A stretch of DNA of 39,560 nt, taken from NCBI GenBank assembly GCA_002698985.1, contig PAAY01000058.1, positions 1 to 39,560 on the forward strand, given 5' to 3'. Every line of letters begins with the position of its first letter. The stretch's first letter is position 1. Under the pieces are notes generated by a model. The model did not search any database. It was not told where the DNA came from and saw only the letters and a program-made list of their open reading frames with translations. Of this stretch, positions 13,648-21,894 are shown in pieces. A program made the translations under genes and the position numbers. The stretch is from Saprospirales bacterium (GTDB lineage: Bacteria > Bacteroidota > Bacteroidia > Chitinophagales > Saprospiraceae).

Positions 13648-16600
13648 TTATTGTCGTTGCACGGTGCCTGAAAGCACTTTGTAGGCTGTGAACACGCGGT
13701 AGGTGTAAACACCCCGCCCCCAGCCGGCGGTGTCAAAAATTGCCGCTGCTTTGCGGTTGGTGGTTTCGCCTTGCCAGTTGTCAACGTGGCGTCCGGTGGC
13801 GTCGAATATGTCCACCCGTATCCATTCATCTGCCGGCAGCGTTACGCTCACGGTAAGTTTTTCTGAAAACGGATTGGGAATGGCCGTGGCTTGCGGCTCC
13901 ACCTGTGCGGCCTGCTCCGTTGCGATGGGTTCACTGCGGAAAGACATGCTGAGTGCATGTATCCGGCCGTCGTCTTCCCAGGCTGCATTGCCCAGCACGT
14001 CGTCGTTCAGCCGCAGCACCGCTGACCAATCATCAAACGCTCGCTTGATGCGAAAATGCAGCTTGAAGGCCTCCCGAGGCCGGCTGTACGGCAGCGGCCT
14101 GGCGTCTTGGGCATACCAAAGCACCCGCAATTTGCCGGCTTCTTTTTCCGTCGTTCCGAAATTGGCCGGGGTCATATAATCCAATGCGCCAGCCGCCACC
14201 GACTCCAGTTCAAGGTAGCCGGTGTCAAACCACAAACCGGCTTGCCAGGCCACCAGATCCGCCGGGCTCTCTACCCAAACCTGCACTTCGGCCTTTTCAC
14301 CTTCGGCAACAGGCCCGGCCACACCCTGCAACTGCACGGCGTCGGCAGCACGGCCCGCTGCTGCTCCGGCCAGCGGAGGCGCATTGCCGCAACCCGTGGT
14401 GGCCGACAGGTTCACATCGCCTACCTTGATGGCTATGAAATCCTGGTCCTGTGCCTCCGTCTGGTTGGTCATATCCACAGCAATGCACTCGGGAAAGTCT
14501 TCTGCCCAGGGATTCGCCGGATCGGGAAAAACATAGCTCGCAGGAATGAAGCGCCAGGAGGTTCTTCCTGGAATTTCTTGAATAATATTAAGTATTAATT
14601 GTTTAAAAAATATTAAGTCATAATTCGAAATTACTGGGGGACCAGGAAAATTTGCAGCATCCGCTGCGATGATTTTGTAGGGAGAGTCCAGGGGCTGTAT
14701 AGCAAGGATGTGTTTGTTAATCAGCACTAAGTCAAAAGTCGTCACTCCATTTATTGCATTAACATTTTTATGCGGGGCTATGCTGTAGGTGTTCTGACCG
14801 CAATTAAACACCTGTGAATAAAAACCACAGGGATTTATCGAAGTGCCAGTCAATTCTTCCGGACATCCCTGGGGTGTACAAATACAACCACTACTTCCAG
14901 ATTCCTGACCCGCCCTTATGGTGATCCCTTCAATTGGGTTAGTCGCACAACTATCATGCAGATCAAAATTGGCGTTAATGGCAATGAGAACGGGATCTCC
15001 ATTTTCTTTATAAATGCTTCCGCTGATGGTATTTACATCAGGGTCGCACGAAGAGCACAACGGGAAGGGATCGTTGCTCATGTCATAATACGGTACGCAG
15101 CTACCTTGTAATTCTATGTTGATATTGGTATTTTCTGTAAAGAAAATGCCATTTACACAGGATTCGTTTTGCCCCGCACCTGAATGTGAAAACTTCACAT
15201 CCAAAATATTAAATTGCCCGCCAATGGAATTGGTAGAACATATCCGGTACGTTATTATGTTGTTGTTCACACTAACGCACTCAGTCTGTCCTGGCGGCAA
15301 ACAGTTGTTACTGCCGTTAAAATTGCACAAAGAAAGTGGAAACGCTTCTAAGTTGATAGGACCATCCGCCATCACTTTAAATTCAATCACCATTTCATCC
15401 AACGAAACCGCATTCCCTGAAATATCCAACTTTAGAGAAAACCCTTGTTCGCACAGCTCTAATGGCTCATTTGTCCCCTGAAAGTCGTCAACTACTAAAC
15501 TTATGTTGTTGCAAAAATTGCATCCATTGCTAATAGGCAAGCTGGCGCTTAAAGCGGGGTCAATGTCAATTTTTGGAATACACAACCCTGAACTACCCTC
15601 AACATAAATAGCAGCCTGAAGCAATTCCACCACATCCAACTGACCATTAAGTCCGTCGAAAATAATCTGGAACGCATCTCCACTATTTAAAGTAATTCCG
15701 GTTCCATTGTATTCAAATTGGGTGGTGCAACCATAGCAAATTGGATAATTTCCACCCTGTTGACAAGGTATGATACCACAACTATAGTTTGATGAAAATC
15801 CGGGTGGGGTGTTAGTTGTACCTATCTGCAAATTGCCCGAAGTCTCTGTCAACAACTCAAACAGTAGGTTTTTAATCGTTACAGGAGCCCCTGTAGCCGT
15901 AGTTGCAAATATCTCAACTCCCGTCTGACAATCTGACAACTGGAGAGGGTTGATTTGACGAATGAGAAAAGTAACGTCATTTGTAGTACAAGGCAGCTCT
16001 CCCGGAAAGGTTACTGTCCCTTTGGCTGACGACACATCCAACAAACAACAACTACCACCGGCAATATTCATTCTGGCATATTCGACTGTTATATTGGATT
16101 CACCCAATAGATTTTCAAGACCATCCGGCTCATTGATTGAAAAGGCAAGTATCGTCAGTTCACCACCCGCCGGAATGGTATTTCCTCCCATAAAGGAATT
16201 TAACAAATAATAGTAGTCATCATCAGACTGAAATTCTATGGCAGGAGGATCATTGTTGTTTGTGTTCGGATCAAGGTAAATTCCACCGAGTGTACCATAT
16301 TCATCGGTTATTTTAATTTTGAAATCTACCTCATTCAAAGTAAGTTCAGTAGCGCTGTTGTTTTCTATCACCAAAAACAATTGCACTTCATCTCCCGGAT
16401 CCCCTGTTGGAATGCTATCTAAACGAACGCTGTAATCGGTAGAACAATCCTGCGCCACTTGTTTTGTTTCAGTGGTTACAAAAGAATTAATTACACATCG
16501 ATCCTCCCAATCACATCCGGCTATGCTGTTCATGTACCACAATGATGACTCTGGTGTTACTGTAATCTGTGCACCAGGTTCGCCAACTACTGCCAAAGAC

Positions 16601-17001
16601 AACAACAGGTTTTGACAATCTCCATAAGGTAAATTGTGACCGGGGGGAGTATCCTCACAGGAAGTAAACCAGATTATTTCTTTCGGACTTGTCAAAGTGA
16701 AATTTCCATATTGATAATTTGAGATGCATTTATCAATGTCAAAATAACCATCCCCGGAAATAGTAAATCGTATATTTGCTTGCTTTACCTCAAAAGAAGT
16801 GGGAGCGGGTTGCTGCTGGCCAACATACTCAAAATAGTAAGGAAATGTCATTCGAAGGCATTCATCATCATTATTCGGATCAGAAACTGTACATGCTATC
16901 AGCCATTGGTCAACAGAAGATGGGCACTGACTAAAAAGCTGTGAATCATCAAACGAAATCAATCCGATTAGTACAATAAAAAAGCGCATAAAGCTCCACA
17001 T
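13648..17001 (-). CDS. Giant T9SS surface protein 2: Cys-rich beta domains, dockerin-like and cohesin-like modules, sorting domain
   Basis: 1117 aa from the ATG at 17001. A second ATG at 16989 gives the neater signal peptide (MRFFIVLIGLISF...FSQC) and is equally possible. Residues 25-740 are Cys- and Asn-rich beta-type sequence that I do not recognise. At about 744-859 comes the Bacteroidota dockerin-like module: NGVTTFDLVLINKHILAIQ, then YKIIAADAANFPGPPVISN (the usual acidic calcium loop is lost in this second half), then SWRFIPASYVFPDP and DFIAIKVGDVN. A cohesin-like beta sandwich follows (about 904-1000), then a T9SS sorting domain (about 1040-1117; IPNPFSEKLTVSV, DATGRHVDNW, GVYTYRVFT). 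It is predicted to be exported and surface-bound. The first 2.4 kb of the gene are AT-rich and the rest GC-rich, with the change near 14560. An 8-bp tandem repeat lies 27 bp upstream. Confidence 0.85.
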   Translation of the reverse strand: MWSFMRFFIVLIGLISFDDSQLFSQCPSSVDQWLIACTVSDPNNDDECLRMTFPYYFEYVGQQQPAPTSFEVKQANIRFTISGDGYFDIDKCISNYQYGNFTLTSPKEIIWFTSCEDTPPGHNLPYGDCQNLLLSLAVVGEPGAQITVTPESSLWYMNSIAGCDWEDRCVINSFVTTETKQVAQDCSTDYSVRLDSIPTGDPGDEVQLFLVIENNSATELTLNEVDFKIKITDEYGTLGGIYLDPNTNNNDPPAIEFQSDDDYYYLLNSFMGGNTIPAGGELTILAFSINEPDGLENLLGESNITVEYARMNIAGGSCCLLDVSSAKGTVTFPGELPCTTNDVTFLIRQINPLQLSDCQTGVEIFATTATGAPVTIKNLLFELLTETSGNLQIGTTNTPPGFSSNYSCGIIPCQQGGNYPICYGCTTQFEYNGTGITLNSGDAFQIIFDGLNGQLDVVELLQAAIYVEGSSGLCIPKIDIDPALSASLPISNGCNFCNNISLVVDDFQGTNEPLELCEQGFSLKLDISGNAVSLDEMVIEFKVMADGPINLEAFPLSLCNFNGSNNCLPPGQTECVSVNNNIITYRICSTNSIGGQFNILDVKFSHSGAGQNESCVNGIFFTENTNINIELQGSCVPYYDMSNDPFPLCSSCDPDVNTISGSIYKENGDPVLIAINANFDLHDSCATNPIEGITIRAGQESGSSGCICTPQGCPEELTGTSINPCGFYSQVFNCGQNTYSIAPHKNVNAINGVTTFDLVLINKHILAIQPLDSPYKIIAADAANFPGPPVISNYDLIFFKQLILNIIQEIPGRTSWRFIPASYVFPDPANPWAEDFPECIAVDMTNQTEAQDQDFIAIKVGDVNLSATTGCGNAPPLAGAAAGRAADAVQLQGVAGPVAEGEKAEVQVWVESPADLVAWQAGLWFDTGYLELESVAAGALDYMTPANFGTTEKEAGKLRVLWYAQDARPLPYSRPREAFKLHFRIKRAFDDWSAVLRLNDDVLGNAAWEDDGRIHALSMSFRSEPIATEQAAQVEPQATAIPNPFSEKLTVSVTLPADEWIRVDIFDATGRHVDNWQGETTNRKAAAIFDTAGWGRGVYTYRVFTAYKVLSGTVQRQ

Positions 17002-17027
17002 CGGTATAACTTTACAAGCATTTTTTT

Positions 17028-17081
17028 GTGAGGTCGTGAGGTCGTGAGGTCGTGAGGTCGTGAGGTCGTGAGGTCGTGAGG
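17028..17081. repeat. Perfect octanucleotide tandem repeat (GTGAGGTC x 6.75)
   Basis: Six full copies of GTGAGGTC plus GTGAGG run without a mismatch, 27 bp upstream of the ATG of surface protein 2, followed by a run of seven T (17021-17027) on the plus strand. The unit length is not a multiple of three and the tract lies in the presumed promoter or leader. Such a tract can change length by slippage. Confidence 0.95.
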
Positions 17082-17324
17082 AAAATCGGTTTGAGAATAC
17101 ATAACAAAAAGTTTTAAAGGTTGAAAAATGTGTTTACATAATGCTCACAGGATATTTTCTGCATGCAGCAAAGAATTTTACTAAAGGGATAGATGCTAAA
17201 AAATCAAATAGTGTTTCAGGCGGGTGGAACGTTTGCAGGCTAAGGTAATTTGAAAGTTTCATACTTGCAAGGAAGGAGGGTAATTTTTTTGCCGAAGGAT
17301 GAGGAGGGTGTTTGATATGTCTTG

Positions 17325-18304
17325 GTAGCACAACGGGGGCACGGAGAATTCCTGTGAACCCCTAAGACCAGGTTGCCCGAAGGGCGAAACATGAGCGTTG
17401 TGGATTGTGAGTTATGAGTTGTGAGTTGCCCGAAGGCCGACCCATGTAAGTTGTGGGTTGTGAGTTATGAGTTGTGAGTTGGCCGAAGGCCGAACGAAAA
17501 CCCAAAAGGCCGAAGGCCATTCCACCACGGAGGACACGGGGGACACGGAGATGACACGGTGAAGAAGCCTGCAAAACCCCAACAACCTCGTTGGCCGAAG
17601 GCCCAAAAACTGCGGAGGCCGAAGCCCGACAAAAACCCAAAGCGGCGACAGCCGCAAAAACCGGAAAGGGCGAAGCCCGACAAAAACCCAAAGCGGCGCA
17701 GCCGCAAAAACCGGGAAGGGCGACAGCCCGACAAAAACCGGCCGAAGGCCATTTCACCACGGAGGGCACGGGGGACACGGAGATGACACGGAGAAGAAGC
17801 CTGCTAAACCCTGAAAATCAGGTTGCCCGAAGGGCGACCAAAAACCAAAGGCCGAAGGCCCAAAAACCGCGGAGGGCGACAGCCCGACAAAAACCTTGCG
17901 GCGCCAACCGCAAAAACCGGGAAGGGCGAAGCCCGACAAAAACCGCGGAGGGCGACAGCCCGACAAAAACCTTGCGGCGCCAGCCGCATCAACCGGCCGA
18001 AGGCCATTCCACCACGGAGGGCACGGGGCTACGGAGATGACACGGAGAACATTCCTGCTAAACCCTGAAAATCAGGTTGCCCGAAGGCCGACCCATGAGC
18101 GTTGTGGGTTGTGAGTTATGAGTTGTGAGTTGGCCGAAGGCCGAACGAAAACCCAAAAGGCCGAAGGCCGCAAAAACCGTGGAGGCCGAAGGCCGACAAA
18201 AACCCAAAGCGGCGACAGCCGCAAAAACCGGGAAGGGCGACAGCCCGGCAAAAACCGGCCGAAGGCCCAAAAACCCTTGCGGCGCCAGCCGCAACAAATG
18301 CGGC
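17325..18304 (-). repeat. Repeat cassette B: hairpin / T5 module array downstream of the aminotransferase
   Basis: Starting at the aminotransferase stop codon, the minus strand reads GCCGC-ATTTGTT-GCGGC and then about 17 GC hairpins, most followed by GGTTTTTG. These are the same modules as array A. Blocks of GGCCGAAGGCCATTYCACCAC plus an ACACGGAGATGACACGGAGA segment occur at 17508, 17740 and 17995 and also at 9121 in array A. A 69-bp block (17450-17518) is repeated identically at 18101-18169. No gene is supported. Between 17082 and 17324 there is plain AT-rich sequence with nothing recognisable. Confidence 0.85.
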
Positions 18305-19528
18305 TCAGGCCAAATCTTGCAAAGCCGCTACCAAGGCCTCAATCTCTTCTTCGGTGTTGTAATAATGCGGAGAAACCCGCAAGGCCCACTCCACGCCCTT
18401 TTCGTCGAAATCAATCAGGGCATTGTGGCGGCCCTGGGTGCTGAAGTTGATGTTGGCCTTCTTCAGATGGCCGATGAGGGTTTCCTTTTTCCAATTGGGG
18501 TTTGCTGCGGTGACGATGCCGCACAGTTCTGCGCCTTTGTCAAGCACGCGTACGCCGGGCAGGGCTGAGAGTTTTTGCCGGGTGAGGTCCGCCAGGGCTT
18601 TTACCCGGCGTTCGATGTTTGCCAGCCCCAGGTTCAGCGCATAGCGCATGGCGGCGGCGCTGCCCACCATCAGTTCATACGGCCTTTCAAAGTACTCAAA
18701 GCGGATGGCTGAGGGCGCCAGGCGGTATGCTTCAACGTCGGTCCACTGTGCGCCGTGCAGGTCGGGGAAGAAAGGTTCCAGGCCTTCCTTTAAAACCCGG
18801 TTGCTGGCGTACAGCAAGCCGGCGCCCCTTGGCCCCCGCATGAATTTGCGCATGGTGGCACTGAGGAAGTCGCATTTTATTTTGCTCACATCCAGCGGCA
18901 GTTGCCCTGCCGACTGGCAGGCATCCACGATGTACCAGATTTCTTTGGCCTGGCACAGCTCACCGATGGCCTCCACGGGCTGCACCAATCCGGAATTGGT
19001 AGGAACATGGGTGACGGACACCAGCTTTGGGTGGTGGCGGTCGATCAGCGTTTTCATGGACTGCACGTCCACGCCACCTTCCGGTGCTTTGGCGGCCCGC
19101 AAGACCTTGATGCCCATGCGCTTTTGCAAGGACAAAAAGGCGATGTGGTTGGAGACGTAGTCGTCGTCGGTGGTGAGCAGCACATCACCGGCTTTGAAAG
19201 GGATGGAAGACAGCGCCTTGTTGAAGGCGTTGGTGGCACTGCCGGCAAAAGCCATGTTGCGCTTGTGGCCGTTTACCAATTGCGCAGCGAGGAGGTAAAA
19301 CTCCCGCAACTCCTCCGCCCGGGCTTGCATGGTTTCATACCCACCCATCAGGTGCTCTTCCGCCAGGTAATTGGCCAAGGCTTCGCTCACGGGTTTCGGT
19401 GGCAGGCTGGCGCCAGCGTTGTTGAGGTGGATGACTTTCGAGGTTCCCGGGGTATCGGCCCGCAGGCCGGCAATGTCGTTGATGTCAGGCATGAGGCTGT
19501 GGTTTTGTTGGCACGCAAGGTCTGACAT
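18305..19528 (-). CDS. Class V aminotransferase-fold PLP enzyme (NifS/isopenicillin-epimerase-like)
   Basis: 407 aa from the ATG at 19528; the ATG at 19492 (MPDIND) is an alternative start. The features of the fold-type I class V family appear in order: HLNNAGASLPP near the N-terminus, NMAFAGSATNAFNKAL (PLP phosphate region), VSVTHVPTNSGLVQPV, WYIVDACQSAGQLPLDV (Asp that binds the pyridine nitrogen) and LSATMRKFMRGPRGAGLLY (Lys that forms the Schiff base). A cysteine desulfurase would normally have a conserved Cys in a C-terminal loop. The C-terminal region has LDKGAELCGIVTAA instead, so the reaction is uncertain: desulfurase, epimerase or lyase activity could all fit. It stands alone. The hairpin array begins at the stop codon, and a minus-strand terminator-like hairpin lies about 100 bp before the start. 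Confidence 0.85.
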   Translation of the reverse strand: MSDLACQQNHSLMPDINDIAGLRADTPGTSKVIHLNNAGASLPPKPVSEALANYLAEEHLMGGYETMQARAEELREFYLLAAQLVNGHKRNMAFAGSATNAFNKALSSIPFKAGDVLLTTDDDYVSNHIAFLSLQKRMGIKVLRAAKAPEGGVDVQSMKTLIDRHHPKLVSVTHVPTNSGLVQPVEAIGELCQAKEIWYIVDACQSAGQLPLDVSKIKCDFLSATMRKFMRGPRGAGLLYASNRVLKEGLEPFFPDLHGAQWTDVEAYRLAPSAIRFEYFERPYELMVGSAAAMRYALNLGLANIERRVKALADLTRQKLSALPGVRVLDKGAELCGIVTAANPNWKKETLIGHLKKANINFSTQGRHNALIDFDEKGVEWALRVSPHYYNTEEEIEALVAALQDLA

Positions 19529-19620
19529 CTGTTGGTTTTTTACCAGCTATACAGACAAATTTTCAACCGGCAATCGGGGGGCGGCCTGTGAGTTTCAGCA
19601 AGTCCCCTTTTGCAAAGGCC

Positions 19621-19659
19621 CAAAAAAAGTCAAGCCCAACACCGGGCGGCATGGGCTTG
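19621..19659 (-). terminator. Intrinsic-terminator-like hairpin upstream of the aminotransferase
   Basis: On the minus strand CAAGCCCA pairs with TGGGCTTG (8 bp, 13-nt loop), followed by AC and seven T. No minus-strand protein gene lies directly upstream, because the lpx/ABC operon already ends at the terminator at 20091-20130. It could be a backup terminator, the end of a small RNA, or an attenuator in the leader of the aminotransferase gene. Confidence 0.6.
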
Positions 19660-19875
19660 CATCAGTAAGCGACATTAGGTAGTAAGGTGGGAATAAAGAA
19701 CGCAGCGATTAATTTTTACTCTCGGTGGCAAAGGTGCTGACCGGGTGTAAACAGCGGTTCAATAGCAGGTTACCATTGTTTTAATTCCAAACGTGTTCCG
19801 TGCGGGTGGAAGGAAACGGCCCAAACCTACTTTTGCCCGCCTGATTGGCAGGTGGGCGAACAGTTTCAACAATCT

Positions 19876-19906
19876 TTGGAATTGCCGGCAGGCGAGCTTA
19901 CTTTTG
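19876..19906 (+). promoter_or_regulatory. Promoter TTG-N20-TACTTTTG for the small membrane protein
   Basis: TTG (19876-19878) and TACTTTTG (19899-19906) have a 20-bp spacer, a very good match to the Bacteroidota pattern, 40 bp before the ATG at 19946. The spacer contains the recurring 14-mer TTGCCGGCAGGCGA (19882-19895). The promoter supports starting the gene at 19946; the longer frame from 19793 would begin upstream of it. Confidence 0.65.
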
Positions 19907-19945
19907 CGCCGTCATTTACAAAACCTAACACCAAAACGACTCGTC

Positions 19946-20074
19946 ATGGCCGATCATATTGAAAATGCAGGTAAGAAGGGGAGATTTGTGATGTGGCTCA
20001 TCATTTACTTCCTGCTGTTCATCATGCTGCTGGTTTACCTGTATCGCTACAATTTCAAATTCCTTCCTTCCTAA
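19946..20074 (+). CDS. Small single-pass membrane protein (42 aa)
   Basis: The protein has a short polar, lysine-containing N-terminus (MADHIENAGKKGRFV), one long hydrophobic helix (about 16-33, WLIIYFLLFIMLLVYLY) and a short basic tail (RYNFKFLPS). The positive charges on both sides leave topology open. A strong promoter lies 40 bp upstream and a strong hairpin terminator 17 bp downstream, so it is a self-contained transcription unit, which argues that the short frame is real. I do not recognise a family. Small envelope helices of this type often join larger membrane complexes or respond to stress, but nothing here identifies a partner. Confidence 0.7.
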   Translation: MADHIENAGKKGRFVMWLIIYFLLFIMLLVYLYRYNFKFLPS

Positions 20075-20090
20075 GGGATTTTGAGTCCAT

Positions 20091-20130
20091 AAAAAAGCCT
20101 TGCAAACTACCAGCGTTGCAAGGCTTTTTT
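20091..20130. terminator. Bidirectional intrinsic terminator
   Basis: AAAAAAGCCTTGCAA pairs with TTGCAAGGCTTTTTT over 15 bp with a 10-nt loop. It has an A/T-run on each side and works for both the 42-aa gene (plus) and the lpx/ABC operon (minus). Its last bases overlap the TAA stop of the ABC gene (20129-20131). Confidence 0.9.
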
Positions 20131-20785
20131 AGTTGCCGGCAGGCGAAGCGGGGTGGGGCCGTTTGGAATGTTTGTAATCCGTAATCAGAATTTTTTCTTC
20201 GCAAAAATCGAAGTCCACGGCGGCGTTGCTGGCCACCACGAGGGTTCTTTCTCCGGCAAACCGCTCAACCATGGAGCGGTACCAATTGATGGCCTGGTCG
20301 TCGAGGTTGGAGGTGGGTTCATCCAGCAGCAGCAGGGGTGTTTCGGAACAAAAGGCCAGAGCGAGCTTCAGCCGTTGTTTCATGCCCGAGGAAAAATGCC
20401 GGATCTCTTTTTTGGCAGCCTTTTCCAGTTCCGCAATCTCGATGAGCTCTCCGGATGAAATTCCCGGCATCAATGGTTTGAGCCTGGTGTGGAATTGCAC
20501 CATTTCCCGTAGGGTAAACTCTTCGATGAGATCGATGTAGGGAGCGGCCAGGCTGATGTGGCGGTAAACCTCGTCGGCGCCCAGTTTTTTTCCTTCGGCA
20601 AAAAAGGCGATGCTGCCGGCGCTGGGGCTGAGGTGTCCGGTAAGCACTTTGATGAGGGTGGATTTTCCGCTGCCATTAGGCCCGCCGATGGCGTATTGGC
20701 CGCCTGTTGCGAAGCGAAAAGAAAGCCCGCGGAAGATCCATTCGTAGTTGTAGCGCTTACCGGCCTTGTGTAGTTGAATCTCCAT
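20129..20785 (-). CDS. ABC transporter ATP-binding protein
   Basis: 218 aa from the ATG at 20785. An in-frame TTG at 20806 would touch the lpxA stop codon and is less likely. Walker A is GGPNGSGKST (34-43), the signature is SSGMKQR (132-138), and Walker B is LLLLDEPTSNLD (151-162). The switch-loop histidine usual after Walker B is not seen: the segment reads TLVVASNAAVDFDFCEE, with Ser-Asn in its place. No permease gene is adjacent, so its partner must be encoded elsewhere. It is the last gene of the lpxD / lpxC-fabZ / lpxA unit, 21 bp after the lpxA stop, suggesting an envelope-related role. The C-terminal SPAGN plus stop is encoded within the recurring 14-mer TTGCCGGCAGGCGA (reverse strand). 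Confidence 0.9.
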   Translation of the reverse strand: MEIQLHKAGKRYNYEWIFRGLSFRFATGGQYAIGGPNGSGKSTLIKVLTGHLSPSAGSIAFFAEGKKLGADEVYRHISLAAPYIDLIEEFTLREMVQFHTRLKPLMPGISSGELIEIAELEKAAKKEIRHFSSGMKQRLKLALAFCSETPLLLLDEPTSNLDDQAINWYRSMVERFAGERTLVVASNAAVDFDFCEEKILITDYKHSKRPHPASPAGN

Positions 20786-20806
20786 GCGCTCGAGGCGTTG
20801 GGCCAA

Positions 20807-21649
20807 TCAACGGCGGGTGTTGGTTTGCTGAAACCCGCGCATCAGGCCCCGATCTGCTTTACGGATAAAATCGAGGATGTAATCGCGTTCAGGCGTTGCG
20901 TCAATGTCGGTTTCAATGATTTCCACCGCCTGCGAAGTGTTGTAGCCTTTTACGAAGAGGATGCGGTAAATATCCTGAATCTGGTGAATCTGGGCCGGAG
21001 CAAAGCCCCTGCGGCGCAGCCCCACGGAATTGATGCCGGCATAAGACAGCGGCTCGCGGGCAGCTTTTACGAAAGGAGGCACGTCTTTGCGCACCAATGA
21101 GCCGCCACCGATGAAAGCGTGCGCTCCGATTTTGACAAATTGGTGTACGGCGGTGAGCCCTCCCAGAATGGCAAAATCCTCCACTTCGATGTGGCCGGCC
21201 AGGGTGACACCGTTGGCCAGGACGCAGTGTTTGCGGATGTGGCAATCGTGGGCCACGTGCACGTAGGCCATCAGCAGGCTGCCCTTACCGATGGTGGTGC
21301 GGTGGCTGGCTTTGGTGCCGCGGTTCAGCGTGCAGTATTCCCTGACGATGACTTCATCGCCGAGCTCTACGGTGCTGTATTCCCCACTGAACTTCAAATC
21401 CTGCGGTACGGCACCAATGACGGCGCCCGGAAATATCTTGCAGTTCTTGCCGATGCGGGAGCCATTCATGATGGTGACGTGCGGGCCAACCCAGGTGCCA
21501 TCGCCGATGACCACATCAGCTTCAATGGTCGTAAATGGCTCTATGGTCACGTTTTCTCCGATTTTGGCTTCGGGGTGGATAAAGGAGAAGGGGTGCCTGT
21601 TTCCATTGGCAGAAGGCCTTTGAGCCTGGTGCTCTGCGGTAAATTTCAT
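20807..21649 (-). CDS. lpxA: UDP-N-acetylglucosamine O-acyltransferase (LpxA)
   Basis: 280 aa. It catalyses the first step of lipid A synthesis, moving a 3-hydroxyacyl chain from ACP to UDP-GlcNAc in the cytosol. After a polar extension of about 20 residues not usual for the family, a left-handed beta-helix of hexapeptide repeats runs from IHPEAKIGENVTI. YVHVAHDCHI (129-138) contains His134, matching the catalytic His125 of E. coli LpxA, and His131, matching His122. GTKASHRTTIG and NSVGLRRRGF (207-216) are further LpxA signatures. The last ~60 residues form the usual alpha-helical tail. It follows lpxC-fabZ with a 245-bp gap, longer than within a tight operon, so an internal promoter is possible, though none was seen. 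Confidence 0.95.
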   Translation of the reverse strand: MKFTAEHQAQRPSANGNRHPFSFIHPEAKIGENVTIEPFTTIEADVVIGDGTWVGPHVTIMNGSRIGKNCKIFPGAVIGAVPQDLKFSGEYSTVELGDEVIVREYCTLNRGTKASHRTTIGKGSLLMAYVHVAHDCHIRKHCVLANGVTLAGHIEVEDFAILGGLTAVHQFVKIGAHAFIGGGSLVRKDVPPFVKAAREPLSYAGINSVGLRRRGFAPAQIHQIQDIYRILFVKGYNTSQAVEIIETDIDATPERDYILDFIRKADRGLMRGFQQTNTRR

Positions 21650-21894
21650 CTCGATGGTTTAATGTGTTTTACGGTGATTTTTAATTCTGCTGCCGGCTTT
21701 TCCGGCGAGCGTGGTTTACCCAGGCGCTATTGTTGCTTTCAGACGGCTACAGTACGATTGAAGGCCAGGCCGCCCGAAGAACTTAACGACCCATTAACTT
21801 TTCGGGTTGCCTTTTATTGCCCGGCAAAAATGAAAAAACAGAATCGTGCAATCCATTGGCATATGGAAAGGATAAGGTGTTGAAAGACAGTGTA

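Larger units (their letters stand above)
19529..19945. other. Intergenic region with a minus-strand terminator and a plus-strand promoter
   Basis: The gap is 417 bp between divergent genes. It contains a minus-strand hairpin with T-run (19621-19659), a TAGGTTTG box on the minus strand (19822-19829) and the promoter of the 42-aa peptide gene (19876-19906). No open frame is convincing. The ~200 nt between the minus-strand box and the terminator could be an untranslated RNA or leader, but no known RNA family was recognised. Confidence 0.5.

Noticed and set aside
17134-17331. 65-codon minus-strand frame in the AT-rich stretch upstream of surface protein 2
   Set aside because: No similarity or start context; consistent with chance in AT-rich DNA.
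17559-18297. Open frames in cassette B (e.g. 17591-18040)
   Set aside because: Same reason: low-complexity translation of hairpin modules in multiple frames and strands, with no start context.
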